In this document: piece after piece, positions 8,235-16,970 of the stretch
Layout: every line of letters starts with the position of its first letter
Numbering within the stretch: position 1 is the first letter of the stretch
Assembly (NCBI RefSeq): GCF_947495965.1
Contig: NZ_CANMBB010000002.1
Span: 1 to 64,000, forward strand
Origin: an uncultured Maribacter sp.
GTDB taxonomy: Bacteria > Bacteroidota > Bacteroidia > Flavobacteriales > Flavobacteriaceae
Reading direction: 5' to 3'
Length of the DNA: 64,000 nucleotides
Made by a program: the position numbers and the translations under genes
The notes under the pieces: generated by a model
What the model was told of the DNA's origin: nothing
The model's database searches: none
The model's input: only the letters and a program-made list of their open reading frames with translations

Positions 8235-9326
8235 ATGAAATACAATTGGCAACAAAAAGACTGGTTTAATTTTCAATATCTGACTACAGATATAGATGAC
8301 TTACTTTTTGATTTTGTTCAAAGAACTGGGAGAATTAGCGGAGTATTGGAAGGGTTTTCAGAAACGGAACAAACCGAAACAATAATTAATCTTATGGTTT
8401 CTGAGGCAATTAAAACTTCGGAAATAGAAGGGGAGTACTTAAGCCGAAACGATGTGGTGTCTTCTATTCGAAGGAATATTGGACTTAATCTAGATTTACC
8501 TCTTACTAAAGATAAACGTGCTGAAGGTGTGGCAGAATTAATGCTAGCCGTTAGAAATGATTTTTTAAAACCAATGACAAGTGAAATGTTATTTGATTGG
8601 CACGGAATGTTAATGAAGGGAAATTCTCAAATACAAATAGGACAATGGCGTACACATGAAGATCCTATGCAAATTGTTTCTGGAGCAATAGGAAAAGAGG
8701 TTGTGCATTTTGAGGCTCCACCATCGCAAAAAGTGCCTGAAGAAATGGATACGTTTATCAAGTGGTTTAATACATCCAAAAAAGTAATAAAGAAGCCTAT
8801 TCTGAGGGCAGCAGTTGCTCACTTATATTTTGAATCTATCCATCCTTTTGAAGATGGTAACGGGAGAATTGGTAGGGCAATAGCAGAAAAAGCATTATCA
8901 CAAAGTATTAATCGTCCTGTTTTGTTTAGTCTTTCTAAATCTATAGAAACTAATAAGAAAAATTATTATGATGCTTTAAAGGCTGCTCAGCGTTCTAATG
9001 AAATTAGCAATTGGATACATTTTTTTGTTAAAACTGTTCTTGATGCACAAATGGATGCCGAACAAGAAATTGAGTTTACCTTAAAGAAAACAAAATTCTT
9101 TGACCAATATAAAGGTTCCTTAAATGAACGTCAGCAAAAAGTTGTACGTAGAATGTTAGAAGAAGGTTATCAAGGTTTTGAAGGAGGTATGAATGCAGGT
9201 AAGTATGTTTCCCTTGCGAAAACATCTAAAGCTACGGCAACTAGAGATTTGCAAGACCTGGTAGAGAAAGGAATATTTGTACCCTCTGGTGGAGGTCGAA
9301 GCACTAGATACGACTTAAATATATAG
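8235..9326 (+). CDS. Fic-family protein (DUF4172-Fic-winged helix), self-inhibited class II type
   Basis: A 363-residue protein. An N-terminal DUF4172-type region (1-90) contains the inhibitory helix motif T61-xxx-E65-G66. The Fic domain (about 110-260) has the full catalytic motif HPFEDGNGRIGR with His203, Asp207 and Arg211 intact. The C-terminus (about 290-363) is a winged-helix-like region (KTSKATATRDLQDLVEKG). Fic enzymes of this class transfer AMP from ATP to protein hydroxyls and are restrained by the inhibitory glutamate (established). The target here is unknown. It is a single gene with its own flanking terminator; no separate antitoxin is needed for the class II layout. Confidence 0.92.
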   Translation: MKYNWQQKDWFNFQYLTTDIDDLLFDFVQRTGRISGVLEGFSETEQTETIINLMVSEAIKTSEIEGEYLSRNDVVSSIRRNIGLNLDLPLTKDKRAEGVAELMLAVRNDFLKPMTSEMLFDWHGMLMKGNSQIQIGQWRTHEDPMQIVSGAIGKEVVHFEAPPSQKVPEEMDTFIKWFNTSKKVIKKPILRAAVAHLYFESIHPFEDGNGRIGRAIAEKALSQSINRPVLFSLSKSIETNKKNYYDALKAAQRSNEISNWIHFFVKTVLDAQMDAEQEIEFTLKKTKFFDQYKGSLNERQQKVVRRMLEEGYQGFEGGMNAGKYVSLAKTSKATATRDLQDLVEKGIFVPSGGGRSTRYDLNI

Positions 9327-9431
9327 TATTCTCAATATTAGCTTTACCACTTTATATTAGCCAAAAAGCCATTGTCTGTTAGCTTTGCCATAATTAAAGC
9401 ATCTTTATCTTGATAAAAGAACTTTAATAGG

Positions 9432-9540
9432 ATATCTATTTACCTATTTATTTTCCCCGGTACAAAAAATATACAAGAGTCCGCCTATCTAGTGCATATA
9501 TGTACTAAATAGAGCGGTATTGATAGATATGACGGGGAAA
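9432..9540. other. structured intergenic segment between fic and mnmE
   Basis: An inner imperfect hairpin spans 9481-9517 (CCGC/GCGG, CTAT/ATAG, TAGT/ACTA, CAT/ATG arms). It is enclosed by TTTCCCCG (9452-9459) and CGGGGAAA (9533-9540). A second complementary pair, ATATCTAT (9432-9439) and ATAGATAT (9523-9530), crosses the outer stem instead of nesting in it. No protein is encoded. It may be a small RNA, an mnmE 3' structure, or a decayed mobile repeat. Confidence 0.45.
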
Positions 9541-9589
9541 GGGAGTGGTTGAGTTCTATTATATTCTATGCGGTTTTAGTGGTGTTTAA

Positions 9590-10993
9590 CTACTTCCCGA
9601 TACAAAAGTTGGCGAAAATATTCCCTAAAAGCTCATCGTTGGTAACTTGCCCTGTAATTTCTCCTAAATGGTAAAGGGCGTCTTTAACATCTATTGCCAT
9701 AAGGTCGCTAGGAAGTTCTTCGTCTATACCAAACTGTACTTTTTGTATGGCTTCTAGTGCCTTGAGTAAAGAATCGTAATGTCTGGTATTGGTAACAATA
9801 GTTTCGTTATTACGTAACGCCCCAGTATTTACAAATTCTAGAAGTTTGTTTTTTAAAGCGTCAACGCCTTCGCCTGTTTTTGCAGAAATAGGCAAGAGGT
9901 TAGGTATGCTTGAGGAAAAATGTTCTATTTCTTTAGAAGAAAGTACGTCTCTTTTATTGGCTATTATAAGTAAGGGTTTTAGAGGGTATTTATTTTTTAT
10001 TTTTTCAATTTCTATTACTAAACTTTGAATTCCTAACGCTGAACTTTGCACTTCTTTTGCATCTACTAAAAACAGAACTACCTGTGCTTGCTCTATCTTT
10101 TCAAAAGTTTTTTTAATACCAATATTCTCTACAACGTCTTTAGTATCTCTAATTCCAGCAGTATCTATAAAACGAAAACCAATACCACCAATAGAAATTT
10201 CATCTTCTATAGTATCTCTAGTAGTTCCTGCAATATCGCTTACAATGGCTCTTTCTTCATTTAATAAAGCATTTAAAAGAGTAGACTTACCAACATTGGG
10301 TTCCCCAACAATGGCCACAGGAATACCATTTTTTATTACATTACCAACAGCAAAAGAATCAATCAATCCTTTTAAAACCGTATTAATCTTATTTACTAGG
10401 GAAACAAAAGCGGAGCGGTCTGCAAATTCTACATCTTCTTCTGCAAAATCTAACTCTAGCTCTATTAAAGACGCAAAGTTTAATAACTCTTCTCTTAAAT
10501 TTTTAATTTCATTACTAAAACCACCACGCATTTGTTGCATGGCTATTTGGTGCGATGCTTCGTTTTCCGACGAAATTAAATCGGCAACGGCTTCGGCCTG
10601 ACTTAAATCCATCTTTCCATTTAAGAAAGCTCTAAGGGTAAATTCGCCAGCTTCTGCCATTCTACAACCATTTCTTAAAAACAATTGTATAATTTGTTGC
10701 TGTATATACGGGGAGCCATGACAAGATATTTCTACCACATTTTCTCCGGTATAGGAATTAGGGTTTTTAAATACAGAAACAAGTGCTTGATCTAAAGTTT
10801 TATCACCATCTACAATATTTCCTAAAAGAATAGTGTGACTTTTTTGCTTTTTTAGTTTCTTATTAAATGAAGATATAAAATGGTTCGATGCTATTACAAT
10901 AGCATCTGGCCCAGAAAGGCGTATTACAGCAATAGCACCAGCACCAGAAGGTGTAGCTAAAGCAATTATAGTATCGTTTATTGTTGTTTGCAT
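9590..10993 (-). CDS. mnmE: tRNA modification GTPase MnmE
   Basis: A 467-residue GTPase that, with MnmG, installs the 5-carboxymethylaminomethyl group on wobble U34 of certain tRNAs. Visible features: the N-terminal TrmE domain (TIIALATPSGAGAIAVIRLSG), the helical domain with QAEAVADLI, the G domain with GEPNVGKS (P-loop), GTTRDT, DTAG and NKRD, and the C-terminal FCIGK ending with the conserved cysteine. I chose the ATG at 10993 over a TTG three codons upstream because homologues begin close to the TIIALATP motif. It is a single gene, read away from the coiled-coil protein at 11134. Confidence 0.97.
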   Translation of the reverse strand: MQTTINDTIIALATPSGAGAIAVIRLSGPDAIVIASNHFISSFNKKLKKQKSHTILLGNIVDGDKTLDQALVSVFKNPNSYTGENVVEISCHGSPYIQQQIIQLFLRNGCRMAEAGEFTLRAFLNGKMDLSQAEAVADLISSENEASHQIAMQQMRGGFSNEIKNLREELLNFASLIELELDFAEEDVEFADRSAFVSLVNKINTVLKGLIDSFAVGNVIKNGIPVAIVGEPNVGKSTLLNALLNEERAIVSDIAGTTRDTIEDEISIGGIGFRFIDTAGIRDTKDVVENIGIKKTFEKIEQAQVVLFLVDAKEVQSSALGIQSLVIEIEKIKNKYPLKPLLIIANKRDVLSSKEIEHFSSSIPNLLPISAKTGEGVDALKNKLLEFVNTGALRNNETIVTNTRHYDSLLKALEAIQKVQFGIDEELPSDLMAIDVKDALYHLGEITGQVTNDELLGNIFANFCIGK

Positions 10994-11133
10994 CTTTAGC
11001 AAAAATAAGTAAAATGAAAATAGAAATAGGTATCTATATTATTTGTAAAAGTTGCTTATTTGGTTGGTTTTTATATTGAAAAATAATTTAAATTCGTGTC
11101 AATTAATTTACCATTAACATTAAAAAAAAGAAA

Positions 11134-11691
11134 ATGAAAAATGTATTAAAATGTGCCTTAATAGGAAGCTTTTTTGCAGTTAGTATTGCCCATGCACAAG
11201 AAACTACAACACAAGAGGTTGTGCCTGCAGAAGTAGTAGGGGAAGATGGAATACCAACAGAAGTAGATGTTACTACGGATACAGAAATGACTCTAGAAGA
11301 AGCCATTCCTTTAGAAACAGAAATGGAAGAAAAAGAAGTGGAAATGGATGCAGAAGCTATTAAAGAAGCAGAAGAGAAGGAACAAAAAGAAGCGGAAAAG
11401 AAAATAGAGAAAGCGGAGAAAAAAGCTAAAAAAGCAGAAAAAGAAATAGAAAAAGCGGAAAAAGAAGCTAAAAAAGCCGAAAAATTGGCAAAAGCTATTT
11501 CTAGTAAAAAGAAGGGTATTGCTAAAAGTGAAAAACAAATAAGTAAGTTGCAATCTAAATTAGCAAAAGGAAAAGCTAAAGGTAGTTTGTCTCCTGTTGC
11601 TATTGAAAAAATTAATAGCAAAATAGAAAAGGAAACGAACTCTATTGCGAAAGACAAATCTAAATTGGCAAAGTTGCTTAAAAAGCAATAA
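11134..11691 (+). CDS. secreted Lys/Glu-rich coiled-coil protein
   Basis: A 185-residue protein with a signal peptide (ends near AHAQ, residue 22), an acidic low-complexity part (23-75), a long run of KAEKKAKKAEKE-type heptads (about 85-128) and a second helical part ending in LLKKQ. A long periplasmic coiled coil is expected. The repetitive A/G-rich codons leave the complementary strand open over almost the same span, which is a by-product of composition. No family can be named; a structural or spacer role in the envelope is only a guess. A strong terminator follows. Confidence 0.75.
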   Translation: MKNVLKCALIGSFFAVSIAHAQETTTQEVVPAEVVGEDGIPTEVDVTTDTEMTLEEAIPLETEMEEKEVEMDAEAIKEAEEKEQKEAEKKIEKAEKKAKKAEKEIEKAEKEAKKAEKLAKAISSKKKGIAKSEKQISKLQSKLAKGKAKGSLSPVAIEKINSKIEKETNSIAKDKSKLAKLLKKQ

Positions 11692-11733
11692 GCTGTTTTT
11701 TTAGACCATAAATTTTAAAGATTATTTTCTTAT

Positions 11734-11769
11734 AAATACCTCAAGGATTTTCCTTGAGGTATTTTTTTT
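11734..11769 (+). terminator. intrinsic terminator after coiled-coil gene
   Basis: A perfect 14-bp stem (AAATACCTCAAGGA with TCCTTGAGGTATTT) with a 3-base loop followed by a T-run. Confidence 0.9.
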
Positions 11770-11837
11770 GTAACAAAAATCGCAGTTCCTCGTCTTATTA
11801 GTAGTTAAGCATCAATTAAAATAAATCAAAAAAAGAT

Positions 11838-12203
11838 ATGGAAATAGTAAATACACATGTAGCAAAAAGAGAAGATAAACAATTATTAGTGGTAACCCAT
11901 TTATCACAATATTTAGATTATGTAACTGGCTTTGGCGGACTTATAGTTCCTTTAATTATTTGGTATACAACCAAAGACAAAGTACACGCTATGGAGGAGC
12001 ATGGTAAGGCGGTTATTAATTTTCAATTAAGTTTAATTGCATATATATGTATAGGAATTCCTTGCATACTACTTTTAGGCTTAGGGTTTTTAATTATTGG
12101 TTTTGCAGCTGTTATAGGATTAATAATGCCTGCAGTAAATGCTATAAAAGCTAATAATGGAGAAGCGCCAAGTTATTTTGGAACCTTTAAGTTTATCTCT
12201 TAA
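11838..12203 (+). CDS. DUF4870 domain membrane protein
   Basis: A 121-residue protein with two or three hydrophobic helices (about residues 35-50, 63-85 and 85-105). The DUF4870 pattern is visible: YVTGFGGLIVPLIIWYTTKDK, EEHGKAVINFQLSL, and a final glycine-rich helix. The family is a small integral membrane protein of unknown function, widespread in Bacteroidota and Firmicutes. The gene stands alone with a terminator 24 bp after its stop. Confidence 0.88.
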   Translation: MEIVNTHVAKREDKQLLVVTHLSQYLDYVTGFGGLIVPLIIWYTTKDKVHAMEEHGKAVINFQLSLIAYICIGIPCILLLGLGFLIIGFAAVIGLIMPAVNAIKANNGEAPSYFGTFKFIS

Positions 12204-12226
12204 ACCCGCATAAACGGTATAAAAAC

Positions 12227-12262
12227 AAAAAGTCCACCTAAAAAAAAGGGTGGACTTTTTTA
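12227..12262 (+). terminator. intrinsic terminator (part of duplicated dnaN 3' region)
   Basis: AAAAGTCCACC pairs with GGTGGACTTTT around an A-rich loop, giving A-run, stem, T-run, so it can act both ways. The right arm belongs to the 138-bp block that is repeated at 14250. Confidence 0.85.
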
Positions 12263-12386
12263 CTATGTATAAGTTTTCTTAGCTATTCAGCATTACAGGC
12301 ATAACAAGCATGGTAACGGTTTCTCCTTCCTCTAAACTATCTGCAGGAGTAAGAATTCCTGCTCTGTTTGGTAAGCTCATTTCTAA
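12249..12386 (-). pseudogene. duplicated 3' fragment of dnaN plus its downstream sequence
   Basis: This 138-bp segment matches 14250-14387 with three base differences and no gaps that I can see. It comprises the last 35 codons and stop of dnaN (12279-12386) plus the 30 bp after it, in the same orientation as dnaN. Beyond 12386 the match fades. It cannot encode a working clamp. The copy lies 2,001 bp from the true dnaN end, and the segment between holds one unknown gene and a second terminator, which suggests an insertion that used the dnaN 3' end. Confidence 0.9.
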
Positions 12387-12496
12387 TGAAATATTAATAA
12401 CATCCTAATGGTATAAAGCTATTCATTAATTTAAACATTTGCAATATTGAATCTTGTTTTACGTTAATATTTTTCAAAACATAAAATTTACTTTTA

Positions 12497-14095
12497 ATGA
12501 AAATCTTCACAATTTTTGTTGCTTTTTTTTCTACTTTATATCTATTTGCTCAAAGCCCTAAATTATCGGATGATTTTGAGGTAATGGTAGGAGAGAAATA
12601 TGAGGAAACCGATGGTAAAATCAAATTATTTGTCAAATACAAAGAAGCAGTTATAGCTGTAAATCGGCATAAAGATAATTTAGTAATTCAAAAGTTTAAT
12701 CCAAATAGCTTAAAAGAAATAGAAAGAAAGGATGTCGAAAAGTTCTTTAAAGATAAACGTGCAGATGGAATTATTGAAATGAGAAGAATGAAAGATAATA
12801 TATATTTATTTTTTTCTGTTTGGGATAAAAAAAATAAAACTTCTATTCTGCAATATCAAAAAATATCATTAGTTGACTTGAGTATAACTGGTCCAAAGGA
12901 TTTAATAAAACAAAAAGGAAAAATTAAAGATGGTTTTTTACTTAAAACAACATTAAAAGAAGATAAATTATTAGTTAAGTATAGTTTAAAATCCGAAATT
13001 AAAAATGAGGCTAAAAGTTTTGAGAAAATTTCTGTTAATGTTTTTAACAATAATCTAGACCTCATTTGGAAAAATATTATTGAGATGCCATATTCTAAAA
13101 AGAAAATGGAAAAAATGTGTTATGCTATAGACTCTTATGATAATTTTTTTATGATTGCTAAAATCTATAATGATGATAGTGGTAAAGATGAGATTGGTAG
13201 AAAATTAAATTTTTTTTTAGAACTCTTCAAAGTGTCAAAAGAGTCAGATAAACTAGTTAAATCTAAGATTGATAATAAAAATAAATTAATAGAAGAAATT
13301 ATACTTTATGAAGATATAAATTCTAATATGATTATCACTGGGACAACTAAAAACCCTGACTCTAAGGGATTTTTTAATTTTACTGAAGGTCACTCTACTG
13401 GTATTTTTGTTTTAAAACTAGATAAAAAAGGTATAATTGGTAATTATATTAATCACGACTTTTCTCTTGAAATGTTAAATAAATATGTATCTAAAAAACA
13501 AGAAGCGAAAAATAAGAAAATTAAAAAAGACGAAAAAGAAAAACCTTTTTTTAGGAATTTAAAGATACACACAATTGTGGTAAATGATGATGGAAGTTTT
13601 TTAGTGTTAGGTGAACAATATTTTAAAGACTTAATAATTTCATCATCTGGTAAAGCACAATATGAAGCATATCATTATGATGATATTATGGTAGCAAAAA
13701 TCAACGCTGATGGTTCTTTGGCTTGGATGGATAAATTATTAAAAAGGCAGTGGGGTGCAAGAAAAGGGACCATGTCATTTACACATATGTTTTCAGGAGA
13801 GAAACACTATTTAATATACTTGGATAGTGAAGAAAATTTAAACTTCGTTGATGGTGAAGTTCCACATAAACGTTGGGAAACAAAAGGAGGCTATTTTACG
13901 GTCTATATAATTGACGATGAAACAGGGCAAGTTACTAAGGAGCCTATTTTTGATACGCATAATGTAAATGGAGTTAAAATGGAACATTTTGATACCAATA
14001 AAATTTTGTCTTTATCAAAATCTGAAATTCTTCTAGAGGGCTTTGAAGGGAAAAAGAAAGATTTTTTGATAAAAATTACGGCTAAATCTGATTAG
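12497..14095 (+). CDS. hypothetical secreted protein in the dnaN-flanked segment
   Basis: A 532-residue protein with a signal peptide (ends near LFAQ, residue 19). The body is a mix of charged strands with recurring NNDGSFLVLGEQ/DKKG turns that suggest a beta-propeller-like fold, but I recognise no family. Lysine is very frequent and the gene is more A-rich than its neighbours, with many AAA/AAT codons. It lies between two copies of the dnaN 3' end, so acquisition by transfer is plausible. Its own promoter would be in the 110 bp after the duplicate. Confidence 0.72.
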   Translation: MKIFTIFVAFFSTLYLFAQSPKLSDDFEVMVGEKYEETDGKIKLFVKYKEAVIAVNRHKDNLVIQKFNPNSLKEIERKDVEKFFKDKRADGIIEMRRMKDNIYLFFSVWDKKNKTSILQYQKISLVDLSITGPKDLIKQKGKIKDGFLLKTTLKEDKLLVKYSLKSEIKNEAKSFEKISVNVFNNNLDLIWKNIIEMPYSKKKMEKMCYAIDSYDNFFMIAKIYNDDSGKDEIGRKLNFFLELFKVSKESDKLVKSKIDNKNKLIEEIILYEDINSNMIITGTTKNPDSKGFFNFTEGHSTGIFVLKLDKKGIIGNYINHDFSLEMLNKYVSKKQEAKNKKIKKDEKEKPFFRNLKIHTIVVNDDGSFLVLGEQYFKDLIISSSGKAQYEAYHYDDIMVAKINADGSLAWMDKLLKRQWGARKGTMSFTHMFSGEKHYLIYLDSEENLNFVDGEVPHKRWETKGGYFTVYIIDDETGQVTKEPIFDTHNVNGVKMEHFDTNKILSLSKSEILLEGFEGKKKDFLIKITAKSD

Positions 14096-14239
14096 GTTAC
14101 TAAGCTAATAATTTCTATAAATATAATTATAAATTTTGTCGTTAAAGGATTTTAGAAATAGTATATATACTATTTCAAATACAAAATACAAGAATCTGTA
14201 ACTGTCATCATAAAACAAACTTACGAACATAAAAAAAAG

Positions 14240-14262
14240 CCCACCATTAGGTGGACTTTTTT
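14240..14262. terminator. terminator downstream of dnaN
   Basis: GCCCACC and GGTGGAC form a short stem with one mismatch around ATTA, with an A-run on the left and T-run on the right. It is placed to end both dnaN (leftward) and the 12497 gene (rightward). Confidence 0.7.
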
Positions 14263-14279
14263 ACTATGTATAAGTTTTC

Positions 14280-15398
14280 TTAGCTATTTAGCATTACAGG
14301 CATAACAAGCATAGTAACGGTTTCTCCTTCCTCTAAACCATCTGCAGGAGTAAGAATTCCTGCTCTGTTTGGTAAGCTCATTTCTAAAGCAACATCATCA
14401 GAGGTAAGGTTATTAAGCATTTCGGTTAAAAAACGAGAGTTAAAACCAATTTGCATATCATCTCCTTGGTAAGAACATGTTAATCTTTCTTCTGCTTTAT
14501 TACTGTAATCTATATCCTCTGCAGAAATGTTTAATTCTGCACCAGCAATTTTTAACCTTATTTGGTGTGTAGTTTTATTAGAGAAAATAGAAACTCTACG
14601 TACAGAACTTAATAATTGTGTTCTTGGAATAGTAAGTTTGTTTGGGTTTTCTTTTGGTATTACCGCTTCGTAGTTAGGATATTTACCATCAATTAGTCTA
14701 CAAATTAGTTCTGTGTTTTCAAAACTAAATTTAGCATTACTATCATTATACTCTATAGTAACATCTGCCTCACTACCTGCTAAAATTCCTTTTAATAAAT
14801 TTAAAGGCTTTTTAGGCATTATAAACTCGGCTACTTGAGACGCTGTAATATCGGTACGTTGGTATTTTACTAATTTATGTGCATCTGTAGCTACAAAAGT
14901 TAAATTCTCTGGAGAAAACTGAAAGAAAACACCACTCATTACGGGCCTTAAATCATCATTACCAGCAGCAAAAATAGTTTTGTTTAAAGCGGTAGCTAAA
15001 ACATCTCCTAAAATAGTAGTAGAACTAGGGTCTGCTAATTCTACGGCTTTAGGAAATTCTGCGCCATCTGCATACGCAAGAGCATATTTACCATGGTTAG
15101 AACTTATTTCTACGGTATTATTGTTTTCCACAACAAAGGTTAATGGTTGCTCCGGAAAAGTTTTTAAAGTTTCTAATAATAATTTTGCAGGAACAGCAAT
15201 GGTTCCTTCTGCATCAGAATCTACTTCTAATATAGAACTCATGGTAGTTTCCAAATCGGAAGCGGATACAGTTAACGTATTCTGCTTAAGGTCAAAAAGA
15301 AAATTATCTAAAATAGGTAGGGTGTTACTATTGTTAATTACACCACCTAAAGTTTGTAATTGTTTTAATAAGTACGTACTAGATACTATAAATTTCAT
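14280..15398 (-). CDS. dnaN: DNA polymerase III sliding clamp beta subunit
   Basis: A 372-residue protein with the three-fold repeated clamp architecture. The N-terminal part has the typical IVSSTYLLKQLQTLGGVI and LDNFLFDL; later ATDAHKLVKY, NTTHQIRLKI-type and the closing VTMLVMPVMLNS, matching the MPM-like C-terminus of clamps. It tethers the replicative polymerase to DNA. Length is normal for the family. It is a single leftward gene with a 316-bp upstream gap. Its last 35 codons and downstream sequence are duplicated at 12249-12386. Confidence 0.97.
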   Translation of the reverse strand: MKFIVSSTYLLKQLQTLGGVINNSNTLPILDNFLFDLKQNTLTVSASDLETTMSSILEVDSDAEGTIAVPAKLLLETLKTFPEQPLTFVVENNNTVEISSNHGKYALAYADGAEFPKAVELADPSSTTILGDVLATALNKTIFAAGNDDLRPVMSGVFFQFSPENLTFVATDAHKLVKYQRTDITASQVAEFIMPKKPLNLLKGILAGSEADVTIEYNDSNAKFSFENTELICRLIDGKYPNYEAVIPKENPNKLTIPRTQLLSSVRRVSIFSNKTTHQIRLKIAGAELNISAEDIDYSNKAEERLTCSYQGDDMQIGFNSRFLTEMLNNLTSDDVALEMSLPNRAGILTPADGLEEGETVTMLVMPVMLNS

Positions 15399-15714
15399 TC
15401 GTTAGTTTTTTATTGAAAATATCTTTTTGTAAACAGTGATAAAAGTTAAATAGGAGTAAAGCTATTTTTTATCTTGCTTAACAAAGATATTTTAATTGCT
15501 CTTTTTATGGAAACAAACTTATTAACAGAATTTAATAGCAGTAAATACTGTTTTGTGTAGTTAATGTGTTGTAAATGAGTGTTTAATGTTGATTTTGTGC
15601 GTATTATTTATTAACAAATTTTAGAAGACATTTAAATAATTAGAATAATAAAACTCTAAGTAAGAGCTTCTTGCTTTTGCTAGAAGGAATACAAATTTAA
15701 AAACGCTTTTATAG
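15399..15714. other. intergenic region upstream of dnaN, no gene seen
   Basis: 316 bp without a plausible protein or RNA gene. It must hold the dnaN promoter on the minus strand. One hairpin (15667-15686, CTTCTTGC/GCTAGAAG with one mismatch, loop TTTT) lies just after the 15715 gene and may end its transcript, though it lacks a T-run. Confidence 0.5.
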
Positions 15715-16011
15715 CTATTCTAGAATAGCTTTTTTATGAACGCTCCATGCTTGTGGCTTATCTGCAAAAAGAATTTTTGTTTTTTGCCAAACTGTTTTAA
15801 AAAAATTGGATTCTCTATAAGCGTTTAAAAAAGACTCGTCTTGCCAATAACTGTAGGTAAAAAATATTGAAGGATTGTTTTTATCTTGGTATAACTCTAA
15901 AAAGGTACACCCATTACTACTTCTTATTTTATGTTTTGCTTCTTCAAAAATAGCTTCAAAAGTAGCAATGTTTTCTTCTTTAAAAGTCAATTTTACAATG
16001 CGTACTATCAT
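15715..16011 (-). CDS. ABM-domain putative quinol monooxygenase-like protein
   Basis: A 98-residue protein of the antibiotic biosynthesis monooxygenase fold: VRIVKLTFKEENIATFEAIFEEAKHKIRSS at the N-terminus, GCTFLELYQDKNNP, FFTYSYWQDESFLNAYRES and the C-terminal KPQAWSVH. These small alpha/beta barrels dimerise and may oxidise quinols, or act as unspecific binding proteins. It starts 1 bp after the stop of the SAM hydroxide adenosyltransferase gene, so they are co-transcribed. Confidence 0.85.
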   Translation of the reverse strand: MIVRIVKLTFKEENIATFEAIFEEAKHKIRSSNGCTFLELYQDKNNPSIFFTYSYWQDESFLNAYRESNFFKTVWQKTKILFADKPQAWSVHKKAILE

Positions 16012-16012
16012 C

Positions 16013-16843
16013 TTAGATAAAATTTATAGTTATAGTGTCTCTATAATCTAACCCTAATAGGGTAGAAGCGCCGCCAACAGTATCTAAATTACTTTTATAT
16101 ATAGCAAGTTCTATATAGTCTGAGGAATTAAATAAAGCCAATAAATCTCCAGGACCTTTACGGCTAGCTTTGTCTATACTAAAATCTATAATATCACTAT
16201 ATCTATTATGGATTTTTTTAATGATATTGTTTCTAGCATGTAATTCAAAATCTCTACCGTTTCTATAGGACTCGAAAAGATGTTTTGGAATATTAGTTAC
16301 TACATTACCGTAATTGTCTATATAAATAACGTTTCCAGTAATTTTATTTCCACTATCCGAAACCATAGCAGAAAATTCTTTTATTTCTTTAAGAGCATCA
16401 AACGGTTTACCTATGACCTCTAGCGTACCACCTCTTGCAATATGGCAGGCTACTTTTACAAATACATCTTTTACAGGAAAAGGACCTTTGTTTGGGTTAG
16501 GAATGGCAATCTGAAATATTTTTGTTGGCTTTTTATCTAAAGTTAATAAACCTATAACACCAGTATTTGCGGTAATAAAATAATGCCCATCTATTAAAGC
16601 AACAATATGTTGGTTTTCTATAGTAGATTCAGAGTCTATACCAACTATGTGTATAGTCCCTTTAGGAAAACTTTTATAAGAATTTTCTAAAACATACGAA
16701 CACTGTTGTATATTAAAAGGTTCTATATGATGAGAGATGTCTACAATCTTAATAGTATCCAATTCTTTATATATAGAACCCTTGAGGGCGCCAACATAAA
16801 AATCTTTAAGTCCAAAATCTGTAGTTAGTGTAATTATTGCCAT
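16013..16843 (-). CDS. SAM hydroxide adenosyltransferase (DUF62 / SAM hydrolase)
   Basis: A 276-residue protein opening with ITLTTDFGLKDFYVGALKG, the signature of the SAM-dependent fluorinase/chlorinase/hydroxide adenosyltransferase family, followed by IVDISHHIEPFNI, FVKVACHIA and NVIYIDNYGNVVTNI. Ordinary bacterial members cleave SAM with hydroxide to adenosine and methionine; I see no reason to propose halogenation. The order with the ABM gene suggests a two-gene operon. Its promoter region contains two overlapping TTAAACAAAAT words. Confidence 0.88.
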   Translation of the reverse strand: MAIITLTTDFGLKDFYVGALKGSIYKELDTIKIVDISHHIEPFNIQQCSYVLENSYKSFPKGTIHIVGIDSESTIENQHIVALIDGHYFITANTGVIGLLTLDKKPTKIFQIAIPNPNKGPFPVKDVFVKVACHIARGGTLEVIGKPFDALKEIKEFSAMVSDSGNKITGNVIYIDNYGNVVTNIPKHLFESYRNGRDFELHARNNIIKKIHNRYSDIIDFSIDKASRKGPGDLLALFNSSDYIELAIYKSNLDTVGGASTLLGLDYRDTITINFI

Positions 16844-16897
16844 ACAGCAATGTTGATATGTTTTTGGTTATGCAAACTGAAAAATTACTTAAGTTTG

Positions 16898-16918
16898 TTA
16901 AACAAAATTAAACAAAAT
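16898..16918. promoter_or_regulatory. tandem TTAAACAAAAT motif between SAM hydrolase and phoH genes
   Basis: Two copies of TTAAACAAAAT overlap by one base (16898-16908 and 16908-16918) in a divergent intergenic region. The same 11-mer forms a perfect inverted repeat in the photolyase operon promoter (37741-37778). This may be a shared operator half-site or an A/T-rich coincidence. Confidence 0.35.
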
Positions 16919-16970
16919 TAACGGAGCATTTTAATATTTTTATGCCATAACTTAAAAACTGTAAAATTTT

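Noticed and set aside
10245-10601. Plus-strand open frame within mnmE
   Set aside because: It overlaps the conserved GTPase domain of a certain gene and has no recognisable protein features.
11103-11657. Long open frame on the minus strand over the coiled-coil gene
   Set aside because: It is rich in Ser/Phe/Ala because it mirrors AAA/GAA codons of the plus-strand heptads. It has no family features, and the plus-strand gene has a signal peptide and following terminator.
12249-12386. A second dnaN gene
   Set aside because: Only the last 35 codons are present; there is no clamp coding beyond 12386.
16013-16843. Fluorinase or chlorinase
   Set aside because: The family is shared, but ordinary members are SAM hydroxide adenosyltransferases and no halometabolite genes are nearby.
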